Of a stretch of 64,000 bases of DNA, positions 45,346 to 55,228 are shown one piece after another. The position numbers and the translations under genes were made by a program. Location: assembly GCA_023897205.1 (NCBI GenBank), contig JAHWDD010000003.1, positions 4,653,665 through 4,717,664 on the forward strand. The letters are read 5' to 3'. This DNA comes from Exophiala sp. HKRS030. Its lineage: Eukaryota; Ascomycota; Eurotiomycetes; Chaetothyriales; Herpotrichiellaceae. A model generated the notes under the pieces. The model did not search any database. It was not told where the DNA came from and was given only the letters and a program-made list of their open reading frames with translations. Numbering within the stretch: position 1 is the stretch's first letter; every line of letters begins with the position of its first letter.

Positions 45346-47524
45346 TGTGTTTGGTGACCCGAGCGGGATGTATGGTGGGTACTAGGTTTCTTTCATAAGT
45401 TCGGCGAGTAGTTTGGGCCGACGGTCGCGATTGCAGGAGGTTATGGCAGGCAAGAATGACAAACAGGGGCTCAATTTCTGTCGACCGAGATGTCACACTC
45501 TCAGATGAAAGACGAATGTAATCGGTTAAGGTGCATATGCACAAGTGTGATGTGTGCGAGGTGAACTGAGGTACCGGAGCCTAAATGCAGACTCAGGGGT
45601 TCTTTGGAGGCAGAGTCGGCACCAATGAAGCAGCGCAAAGTAAATCGCTTGGCGAAAAGAAGGTCGAGAATGGCGAAGATAGGGACACGAAGGAGATTGA
45701 ACGAACAACAGTAGGAGAAGTGACGGTGAAGTTGGGAGACACCAGGTGAAGGAGTGGATGCTGTTGGTGTTGAACAGCGCACGAAACACGGCATACACCA
45801 GACAGCAGAGTCAAGGCGTGTCAAGGCCAGGCAAGACGTCAGGTCAGGTTGGATTGGTAAAGAAAAGAAAGCTGATACGAAGAAAGAAGCTGGCGATTGG
45901 GCTGGAGGGGAAGAATGAACGAATTGCAAGGAAAAGACGAACAGGGCATCAAAGCGAGAAACAAAACAGGAAACGTGTATGGGTGCCAGATGAAGGAGCG
46001 CGTTGATGTGTCGAGTTGAGAGTCGCAAAGTGAATTTCAGGGATTTCGGATGGAGACTCGAGCTGGCTAAGGAGAGTGTGGGACGGAGGGACGGAGGGAC
46101 CGTGGGAGGCTCACCAGTCACGCCAGAAGCCTTAGAGGCTATGAGGCTAAGTGGCCAAGAAGCAGCGTAAGAGGGTGGAGGGCCCAGGGGGGCACGGGGG
46201 GGATCCTTAGGCTAGGCTCTAGCTAACTTAGTGGCTTATCGAGGCCCAAACCCAAAACCACTCAAAACCGGAACAGAAGATGGGAAGCAAATGGGAGCAA
46301 AGAAGAGCAGACAATAGCCTGATGCTTGTGGCCTGTAGGAGTCCGGGGCCTGGGGAGGAGCTTGATTAGGCAGAGTGGGCGTTGAATCAGGCACCAACTA
46401 GCCACCCTTAGCTATTCTTACCTAGCCACCTAGCCTTTGGCGATCCTGGGCCACTCAAGAACGGGCAAGGCTCCTGGAGGCTTGCGCTTAGTGTCAGGGG
46501 AGTAGCAGTGGGTGGCCCCGTAGGTACATCTGTACTTAGTCACAGTAGTGTCCTTGACCTCGAGACGTTCACGGCCCAGCGGCCATTAGGGACGGCTTAA
46601 GCCTCTGCAGCTTGCAGCCTGAAAGCCCAAGGCTAAGGAGACCTCCGGGTTAGGTACCAACTCAGGCGCTTGACGGTGCTTGCAGCCTGTACTCCGTACC
46701 TACTGTAGGTAGGGTAGGTAGATAGGTAGGTAACCTTGATCAGCCACACGTGGACCTTGGCATTTTTTCCGGGGCTCTTTCTATGATTTTCACGCCCGTT
46801 AGGCCAATGAATCATGATGGCTTCGACACAGACTCGGGTGATCAACTTGGTGGCTTGTAGCTTGACCATTGAATTGCTGTTCCTGGTGTTGAAGGCCCAG
46901 TGAGGTAGCCACCTTAGCCATGGCGGTTTAACTAGCCTTGCCCTTTCTGTGCCTCCCTTACCGGACTATTGGTACAGCATTCGTTAGCCTTAGTCTTGAG
47001 CCTGAAGGTGTACCATAGTCAACCATACTTTGTACGTGCAGCATTGACACTTACCTTGACGACACTGAAACCCGCCGAGGGCCATCGCTTGTCAAGATCA
47101 ATGACAACCGGTCATCATCTCGTCGGCAACTTCAGTGTCAACTGTCAAGAATAAAGACCCGTCACGTCTCGACTAGAGCGACTGGTCCACGTTTCAACAC
47201 GAGTTGCAGCCACATCCGGCTCACGCTCTTGACCTGTTGGTGACGCCACAGGTGGGACTGCACGCGGCTACTAAAATTGCTGTACGACAGGATCGTCGAC
47301 TGAGGAGTTGACGTTTTGGTTAAAGATTTCACAGATTTCATGTGACAAGTTTCCATCTGGCCAACGGCTCACAAGGGGATATTAGTACGTTTCTGATAGT
47401 GGTATCAGGGACAACCACATATCACCACATATCTGGCATTCTCCCTTGCCATTTATCTACCCAGGCATGCCACGTGACCCCCCTTACCGTGACTTTGCGC
47501 ATCAAACCCCTTGTCTTGGTACGT

Positions 47525-47532
47525 TCACGTGA
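47525..47532. promoter_or_regulatory. TCACGTGA site upstream of the DUF3140 gene
   Basis: An exact palindrome, with a second CACGTG 54 bases before it (47471-47476). Both lie shortly upstream of a TATA-like sequence and about 390-440 bases before the ATG. A bHLH factor is the likely binder; this is inference. Confidence 0.3.
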
Positions 47533-47617
47533 CATGATCTTCGAGATGAGAGAGGCGACCATCAGAAGGTCCAAGAGCCAACATGACCACCCCGACAGAG
47601 TGCCCCAGGGTAAAACA

Positions 47618-47627
47618 TATATAAAAA
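47618..47627 (+). promoter_or_regulatory. TATA box (TATATAAAAA) upstream of the DUF3140 gene
   Basis: A strong TATA match about 290 bases before the ATG at 47913, downstream of two CACGTG sites. The layout suggests a regulated promoter with a leader of roughly 250 bases. Confidence 0.4.
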
Positions 47628-47912
47628 ACCGCGAGACCATGCTCCTTATGACTGCCTTATCATAGCGGTCCATGACATACCACGAGGGTTTTTGATCTGA
47701 ACGCACAGACTTACGTCATGACTTATACCATCAATGACATCGCTCGCTCAAGCAACGGCAAACTCACCGGTTATGTTGGGTGTTGAATTTATACTATGCC
47801 TCTTGTATGTATACCCAAAAATATTGTATTTGTGAATCGTCTTCCCTCGCCGCCTTGGATCTTCTCCCAAACACTCGTCAAGCATAGGACGTTCTCCATA
47901 TCTCGAGCAAAC

Positions 47913-48380
47913 ATGGTGAAAAGCAACGAAGATGTCATCAAGTAGGGAACCAACATCAAGCTGTTTTTTAGTTCGTGTGTCTTGATTGACACCTGATTGT
48001 AGGGACTTCAACAAGACGGTGAACATGACCGTTGAGGAACTTGAAAAATGGCTCAAGGGAGAGGCTTCTCAAAGTGCGGGTTGGTCAAAGAATGATGGTT
48101 CTGGAGAGAGCATTGGGCATGAAAGGTGAGAGACAACCATATGGTTCCATCTTGGTTCAGGTTTGACTGTCCCTCCAGTGGAAGGAAGATCATCGAGATT
48201 CTAAAGAAGAATCCCAAAAAAGACCCTTCAAAATATGATGAGGATGACATTAAGCACATGAGAAAAGTCGCTGCCTACAACAAAAGGCATCTGGCTCAAG
48301 AAGAAAAGGCCAAGCAAGACACCGAGAGCAACTCGTATAAGAGTCTGAAGAATTGGGGTCATGATGCCCAAAAGTCCTAG
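47913..48380 (+). CDS. DUF3140-family protein, 117 aa
   Basis: Small protein of a family found in bacteria and moulds; biochemical role not established, described as DNA-binding by name in some databases. Exons: 47913-47941, 48003-48125, 48179-48380; GT-AG, in phase. The conserved frame reads MVKSNEDVIKDFNKTVNMTV, EELEKWLKGEASQSAGW, then GESIGHESGRKIIEILKKNP and DDIKHMRKVAAYNKRHLAQE, with a Lys/Ser tail. The SIGHESGRKIIEIL block is formed across the second intron. It converges on the YPT35-like gene with 106 bases between stops. Its promoter has a clear TATA and E-boxes. Confidence 0.85.
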
Positions 48381-48486
48381 ACAGACAAGAACATTATCAT
48401 TAATGGTACCAAACCGTCGCTTTATATGTCAATAATCAAGACCACGCCCGTAGTGGACCTTGCCAACTGTGATTTCCAGCTTATTC

Positions 48487-49068
48487 TCATGCTTCTGGAG
48501 GGAAAATGAAATCTTTTACAATAACAGAGCCAGCGTATTCTGGGTTCAGCATAACACAGGTGAGAAAGTAAGCGAGACCTTCGCGTCTCTTTTCGAGAAA
48601 CTTGGGGCGGAATTTGTAGATGGCGCTTTTGGGGGGAAGTGGTGGAAGCGATGACCTGGTCGACTGGGGAAAGGCTACGACGAGCTTTCGACGTAGGTCG
48701 TCGAATTCCGAGTATCGTTTTCGAATAATCATGGGACCTCCATCTAGAGTCTGGACCTTGCAGTTCCACACCACATAAGCTCCAACAGTATGGCGGCCTT
48801 TGATGATGACATAATCGTCAATGGTGATTGACCTCGCCCAGATTCCGCTCCTGCTCGGGGCTTTGGAAAGGGTATGATCCTCGAGGATGATGGCGGGAAG
48901 ACGGTCTGAAGATGCCTCGTTGGTATACGAAGGGCCTCTGCTATGCTGCCAATACGGCGGTGGAGTCGATGTCGATTTTGGCTTTACTGTGTCATCCGCA
49001 GATGGAAGTTCTGGAAACCCGTGGCCGGCGTCGGCATGGTCTGCGGTGTTGGAGGTAGCCTCGGCCAT
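48487..49068 (-). CDS. YPT35: PX-domain endosomal protein, Ypt35-like
   Basis: Phosphoinositide-binding PX protein; yeast Ypt35 sits on endosomes and vacuoles and recruits the lipid-transfer protein Vps13. Single exon, 193 aa. The N-terminal ~65 residues are flexible and hold PPPYWQHSRGPSYTNE, typical of fungal Ypt35 and the place of the Vps13-recruiting motif in yeast. The PX domain runs from about residue 78 to the end: WARSITIDDYVIIKG, GAYVVWNCKVQTLDGGPM, the lipid-binding RKRYSEFDDLRRKL, LPPLPPKSAIYKFRPKFLEKRR (Pro-rich loop with the second basic set) and a C-terminal helix ending SVIVKDFIFPPEA. Confidence 0.9.
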   Translation of the reverse strand: MAEATSNTADHADAGHGFPELPSADDTVKPKSTSTPPPYWQHSRGPSYTNEASSDRLPAIILEDHTLSKAPSRSGIWARSITIDDYVIIKGRHTVGAYVVWNCKVQTLDGGPMIIRKRYSEFDDLRRKLVVAFPQSTRSSLPPLPPKSAIYKFRPKFLEKRREGLAYFLTCVMLNPEYAGSVIVKDFIFPPEA

Positions 49069-50412
49069 GCAATTGTTCGATGCACATCGGTTTCAACCTT
49101 TAGACGATCGTCAACATTTGCCGTGGTGGATCTATGGAACGTTGCTGTCCATAAAATCGAAGCAGTGAAACACGGAGAAAAGGCGGACAGTTGGATGCTG
49201 GTCAGCCGGTTTGGGTACATAAATCATGAGATGATGATGTGCTGTTCGAGTTCGTCAAGAAGTCTCGGATTCTCAAAGCTCGCCACAATGGGGAAGGTCT
49301 GGTCCGTGGTCCGATCTTATGTGCTAAGCCCGTTTTGGCACCAACCCAAAATTTGAGCTTCTCCGAGTCGTGGCCCGGGTCGCTCTTGCCCTGCCTTCCC
49401 CAAGCACCGGCGGATTGTAATTTGCAAGGCAGGTGCAAGGTGCAAGATGCATGCACCTGTGACTTGCGTCGTGGTGCAAGGACGCAGTCTTCAGAAGAGT
49501 AGGGCCATCAGTCATTATCATGCTTGCATTAGAATCATTAGCATCGGAGGTTTCTAAGGAATGATGAATTACTCCGCATGCACTTCATCTCATAACTTAT
49601 CTCATTGGCATGTCTTGACTGTTTGATTCTGAAGGCCTACCAGGGTAGATCTGTCCCAAGCACGCCCAAGAACAGCCTTTTGACCCAAAATGTATTAGTG
49701 CAGTCAGCAATGGAGTCTAGCACGGCAACAAAGGCTGCTTATTGGACATAAAGGCCACAATCCTCCTCTCCTTCCTGGCGAAAGCTTCGTCTCCGCGTCT
49801 GCACTAAACTTCTTCAGTCCCAAGCCCTGCATGACAGGTGAGTCTTGACTCTGGACAAACATGTCCTCTACCAAAAAAAAGTCAATGGACGATGCACGAC
49901 TGAGACAAGTCACCCTACCGCCACCACAAAACATCGTGAGCAATTGTCCGCTATGTGTGCAACCAACATGTGCAACATCCAGTACTACGCAGTTCATCAC
50001 TCTCGCCTCTTCTCCTCCCACCTCTCCCTGTCAAAAACGCCAGTCCAACGACTTAGAGCTGGGGATGTTCGGGTGGCGGGACGCCATCTCGCGTCCACCT
50101 CCAGAGTGGGCTCGACACCGACCAGGACTCTAGGATGATCCCTATGCCATCTCGCCGGACTCCTTTCCCAACCAAGCCTCCTCCACCTCGATCAACGACC
50201 AGCCTATTTAACTATTCTTGCTACTGATACTCTCCCACGGGGTTGTCCTTCTTGTACTCCTTCGTTGGCACCTTCTTTCGACGACGAGGACAACTGCTAC
50301 TTTCTTTCTTTCATCTTACACTTCGTCATTTGTTCTTGTATTTGTGCCTGTTCACGGTTCTCACGCCGGATCATCTATTAATCAACCCTTTACATTCAAC
50401 GACTTATTCGAC
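49069..50412. other. Divergent intergenic between YPT35 and the Cys-rich GPI gene
   Basis: Shared upstream region; ORFs up to 137 codons overlap the YPT35 leader and have no domain. The 200 bases before 50413 are pyrimidine-rich (TTCTTTC runs), as in many fungal promoters. Confidence 0.45.
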
Positions 50413-51160
50413 ATGCAGACTGTTCTTCGTGCAATTCTGGTGGCCGCCATGGTCAAGGTCACCTTCCAGCAGAGCATTGATCCCAATTCGGTGCCCATGA
50501 CAACAAGAGGTTGGCTCTCCTATACCCATGGATCATCATAATAGATGTTCGTGCTAATCCCAACCTCTAGAGGCGTGGTGCCAATCTCAAATAGCCCAAT
50601 GTCCCTTGATCTGCCTACAGGAAGCCGGAAATTCGGCTGGGACTTATTCCAACACTTGTGATGCAGAATCACTCACCTACAGCTGTGTTTGCAGTAACGG
50701 GTTAGCACCCAATGCATCAGGCAAGTCACAATAGACATCACATACAAAGTTCACATTACTAACGCAGACAATAGAGTACTCCCTCACCTTGCCATACTAC
50801 ATTTGTACCCAATATAATACCAACTGTCAACAAGCCTGCGGCTCCGACAACACGTGTGCGGCTGCGTGTGTGCAAGATCACCCTTGTGGTGCCACAAACC
50901 CTTCAAGAGTAAACACCAGCACAATCTCAACAATGCCTGCCACTACAACCACTGAGGGAGCTGCAGCTTCAACGGCTTCTGATGGGGTGGTCTACACTGG
51001 TTTTGGTGGTGGCAGTGCTGCTACAACCACTGCCGCCGCAGGAGGATCCTCCGGATCATCCAATTCCGCTGCCACTAGAATGTTGGTAAATGTCGGGCAA
51101 GTATACGGCCTCGGTGTTGTTGCTGCTGGTATCTTCGCAGGATTCGCGTTTGTGCTATGA
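50413..51160 (+). CDS. Secreted Cys-rich GPI-anchored protein (DUF7707-like)
   Basis: Small cell-surface protein of a fungal family with eight or more Cys; function unknown. Exons: 50413-50509, 50571-50720, 50775-51160; 210 aa. Intron 2 starts GC (GCAAGT) instead of GT. A short N-terminal hydrophobic segment (LRAILVAAMVKVTFQQ) is the signal peptide. The Cys module reads WCQSQIAQCPLICLQEAG, NTCDAESLTYSCVCSNGLAPN, then EYSLTLPYYICTQYNTNCQQ and CGSDNTCAAACVQ. A Thr/Ser/Gly-rich stalk leads to a C-terminal hydrophobic tail (GLGVVAAGIFAGFAFVL), i.e. a GPI signal. The pattern differs from CFEM domains in spacing. Confidence 0.82.
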
Positions 51161-51640
51161 GAGCACTCGTAAGACGTGATACTGCAGACTAAGCGGACCA
51201 GCAAGAGAAATTCAATGTTCGTTATTTGTTGTCTGAGGAACATCATCTTATATTGAGCGAAGCGTTTGTTTCAGCACTTTGGCGAAGGCGCTGGGTTAGG
51301 GTGGCTTTCTAGTTATGCATCACGATGTGACTTTTGGCGTCCGAGGGTCATCGTCGCTAAAATTAATGGACGTTAATGTTATAACCAGCCTTCGCACGTG
51401 TTCTGATGGCTGTGAGAATCATGGGTCTCGTAATGGTTGCCGTGACAACGGATGTTTTTAGTTTGTACCGAAGTTCATCCGTGCAATCCAATGTTTCACT
51501 AGATCTCCACGTCCCCAACTTTCCTGATGTCTGCTATGAGATGGTCGCGTCCAACACCACCATATACGAATAACGCTGATCCAACAAACACAATGAACCT
51601 TCTAAGTCGTATCACTATTTTTCAGTCATAGTCTTACGCC
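51161..51640. other. Intergenic before MPS1
   Basis: Terminator of the GPI-protein gene and promoter of MPS1 on the same strand; no ORF of note. Confidence 0.5.
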
Positions 51641-54162
51641 ATGTCCGCATACATGTCACCAACGCCTGCGGGGTCTGCCGGCCTCAGCAGTAGCTCGCGG
51701 CCCTCAAACTATAGAGCAATAACACGATCAGCTCCCCTCCGCGCTCACACTGTCTTGCATGCCGTGTCAACAGACCACAAATCAAACATCCGCTCCAATA
51801 TGACAGGAGATAGCTCAGACGATGACGATCTAGCTCCCATAAAACTCAGCGCGGAAGCCCAAGCAATTCTGGGAGAGGACAACAGTCGGGTAGAATCTGA
51901 CAAGGAAAACTTTGAGCCCAGGACGCGACGCACCCACATAACCACGTCAAAAAGATTGAGCAGAGGGACGCCTGTCGATGTATTACGAGAGTCAAGTCCG
52001 CAGGCACACCAGGATGGAAGTCCTGCTCCACGCTCATTCAGAACCGTACCACGACCAAGACCTGGACCACCCTCTGTGATCGGAAGAGATGGCTCCTTCA
52101 TGTACAAGATACACGATAAATCCACCACACGCCCCCAGGAGATGATTCAAACCTCGGAGACACCCGCTCCAAGAGTGCGAAGGATCCGTCTTAGTGACTC
52201 TAGACGCCTCTCGCGATCACCGCCCACGGAGAAACCACCTAGTTCCACAGGGCACGAATCTCCTGTCGCCACGACACTTAATGTACCACGTGCTCCTAGC
52301 CCGTTAGCTGAAGAGGCCCAGACATACCCGGAAGATGATAGTGCTGCGATCCCCTCGACAGTAACCCGTCAGCGGCGGGGTGAGGAGAATGGACCTCAAA
52401 GTACAATGCGGGTTCGACGGATTGGCGGTGCTTTGCTTCATAGACCCATGAGGAGGGGAATGATCCGACGTCAAAGTGAAGAGGATGACATTGAAGCAGA
52501 CCAACCAAGCCCAGATCGTGGTACTCCTGAAATGGAGGTCGGCAGAAAAGCGGTAGAAGCCGATTTAGCAGATCTTCCAGATGACCTTCTTGTATCACAA
52601 GGGAGTCCATTGCAGTTGAAACAAGCTCGTGTCTCTCCACGGCCTCTGTCTCCCGAAATATGGATGATCATCAACAGCTTCAAACCCTCCCAGATGAAGG
52701 TTCGAGACCAATGCCGACGCCTGCGCCTGTTCCTACGGAAACACACCGTGGTTCCAAATCGTCGGGCTCGTCGAGGAAACCAATATTCAAGATCCCACCA
52801 TTGCCCAGCGCTGCGACTCAAGATCAAGAGAATGATCCACCACCAACATTTCGACGTCCGAAACCCTCACAAAATGTGTTGGAAAATAATGAAGATGATT
52901 TGCCAATCGAGAAGAAACAGCCAAACACAGTAGCCTCTCAACTATCTCCCTCGCGGCCACCTCTGGTACCAAGGTCAAGCAACACGCCTCACAGACCGGC
53001 ACCGGCTCCACCACCAAAAATGTCACTTCTGGACGCAGCAACTTCAAATGCAGGTTCAAGGAACAAAAAGTCAGTGCATTATGTTCTAAATGGCAAGACA
53101 TATCGACGACTAGATTGCATAGGTAGAGGTGGATCCTCACGGGTTTTCAGAATCATGGCCGAGAATTACAAAATCTTTGCCCTGAAACGTGTCAACCTCG
53201 AAGATGCTGATATGGCGGCAATTGCTGGTTACAAAGGCGAAATTGATCTGTTGAAGAAGCTTGAGAACGTTGATCGGGTCATCAGACTTTATGACTATGA
53301 AATAAATGAGGACAAGGGTATCTTGAGTGTGATGATGGAGTTAGGTGAATCCGACTTCAACAAGATGCTGAACGAGCAGCTGAAAAGTGACAATGCAAAG
53401 CTGGATATCACATTTACAAGACACTACTGGAAAGAAATGCTTGAATGTGTCCAGGCGGTTCATGACTATGACATCGTTCATTCAGACCTGAAGCCGGCGA
53501 ATTTCTTGCTTGTCAAAGGTCAGCTCAAACTGATCGATTTTGGCATTGCCAACGCCATCCAAGACGACACAGTCAACGTCCACCGAGAGAATCAGATTGG
53601 AACACCAAACTACATGTCGCCGGAATCACTAGTTTGCCACACGCCTGCCACCGGCGCAGCACCAGGGACGAAGCTTCTCAAACTGGGTAAGCCCAGTGAT
53701 GTTTGGAGCTTGGGCTGCATATTGTATCAGATGACATATGGCCAACCGCCCTTTGCCCACATCACCAAACAATTCGAGCGGATCATGAGCATCCCCAATC
53801 CAAAAGTCGAAATCCAATTCCCGACCACTGGTATCGGCGGTGCAGTCGTACCATTCGGTCTGATCAAGACCCTGAAACGATGTCTCACGCGAGAACAGAG
53901 TCTTCGACCGACCATCAAAGAGCTGCTCAGCGATGCAGATCCATTCCTCAACCCTGTCGCCATCAGTCCTGACATGCTGGGCCGCGTCATCGGAAATGTC
54001 GTGAGCTATTGTCGGCGCAGGGAAGAAGCCATGCGCACACGCGGCGAGCTCAGCACCCTCGACGGCGCAAGCTGTTTGCCCAAAGACGAAGAGATGAAGG
54101 GTTGGCCGTGGGCTTTTTATGAGAAGTTGAAACAGGCGCAGGAAGAAGGAACCGCGTGGTAG
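51641..54162 (+). CDS. MPS1: Mps1/TTK-type dual-specificity spindle checkpoint kinase; apparent 1-nt frameshift
   Basis: Kinase of the spindle assembly checkpoint and spindle-pole duplication, acting at kinetochores. The N-terminal ~335 residues are disordered, with many SP/TP and Arg-rich motifs (VRRIRLSDSRRLSRSPP). The kinase domain starts at YRRLDCIGRGGSSRVFRI; then FALKRV (Lys ~516), VHSDLKPANFLL (the HSD form of the HRD motif, typical of Mps1; Asp ~616), LIDFGIANAI (DFG, ~633) and GTPNYMSPE. The end WPWAFYEKLKQAQEEG is also typical. The N-terminal and kinase parts lie in different frames; the switch is at 52651-52660. One extra A in the AAA run gives LSPENMDDHQQL and 840 aa. The gene is normally essential, so a sequence error is likelier than a real mutation. 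Single exon otherwise. Confidence 0.88.
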
Positions 54163-55228
54163 TTAGTAGTAATAACGAACGGTATGGGGAATGGTACCCG
54201 TGTCTCATCTGGCCTTATACCAGTACTTGTACCATTCATTGCTCGTTGGATATGCAATCGCCCCTAACCAGCTTAATTTCTAAACCAACCCGGAAGAGCA
54301 GGAAACCCTTCCTAACTACCGTATTCAGAGAAGAGAAGCAGTATATGACAGCCCCCTTTTTTTTTGGAATAAAGCACGTTTCTTTGGCCCAACTAACTAG
54401 CCAGCCAGCTAGCCAGCCAGTCGGTCAGTCAGCAATCTCACCTCCCCACGCCCGTGCCACCCACGGTCACGGGCCGCTGTCTGATGTCTGTTCAGGGTCT
54501 ACAAGTGTGGTCATTGCGCCGTTGATCGTTGATTGTCAGGTTGATAATCAATCCGGCAATTTTGACGGTTTAGGTTTATATATTTCGAAATTCAAATGCG
54601 CACGGTCATAAGATCTATCTGTGCGAAGCCATGGTTGGCATATACCGTATGCCGTATGCCGTATGCCGTGTGCCGTACGCCGTACATCGCAACAAGGAAA
54701 CCGAATGTGATTTCTAGGCCGTCGTGTCTGTATAACTAGAGTCGATGGATGATTCGATGATTCGAGGACCGAAGCTGGTCCATCTCATTTTTGAGTTTTT
54801 GTGGCGATATAGTTTACATTTTAATCTACATGTGTCACGAAATTGCACCTTTGACGAACTTCTGTTTCGACTTCCCCATCAGCGAAAACACGGCTGAGTA
54901 ACGAGTTCCGCCACATTGGCTGTGTGCGATTCTCCTCTTTCTGCAATTTACGTGGTGGAGGGGCAACCTGATCATTGTTCATGTACTCAAGTGCCTGCGC
55001 CTGGTTGTGGAGTTTGTGTGGGCGTCTCGTACGTATATCGTCAATGCTATCAGTAAGCCGATCGTGCTACGAATAAACACAGAATAGATCACCGAATGGA
55101 TAGCGAGAGAGCACAGAGATGCAACAAACGCAGCTATGATATGTTCTTCCCCTGTATGTTACTGAGTTCCTCAGCTGGATAGTTAATACTGATCAGATAT
55201 TGATACATGGCTGTACCCTCGCCTGTTT
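54163..55228. other. Convergent intergenic between MPS1 and MAM3
   Basis: 3' regions of both genes. Includes a nine-T run at 54357-54365, an AGCCAGCCAG repeat (~54401-54420) and a GTATGCC heptamer in five imperfect copies (~54647-54687). The 151-codon plus-strand ORF at 54156 is not protein-like. Confidence 0.5.

Larger units (their letters stand above)
45346..47912. other. Divergent 2.6-kb intergenic between Msb1 and DUF3140 genes
   Basis: Shared upstream region. A 206-codon minus-strand ORF at 46121-45501 is rich in Leu, Ser, Phe and His with no domain; it overlaps the probable Msb1 leader and I take it as chance. One TACTCCGTA copy lies at 46690. CACGTGAC occurs at 47471 and TCACGTGA at 47525, both on the DUF3140 side. 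Confidence 0.45.

Noticed and set aside
45501..46121. 206-codon minus-strand ORF upstream of the Msb1 gene
   Set aside because: Composition is dominated by Leu, Ser, Phe and His from a pyrimidine-rich leader; no domain, and it lies where the Msb1 5' UTR is expected.
52590..52677. Intron in MPS1 instead of a frameshift
   Set aside because: A GTATCA...ACAG intron would be in phase but has no branch-like sequence and a weak donor, whereas a single added A explains the junction; kept as the alternative.
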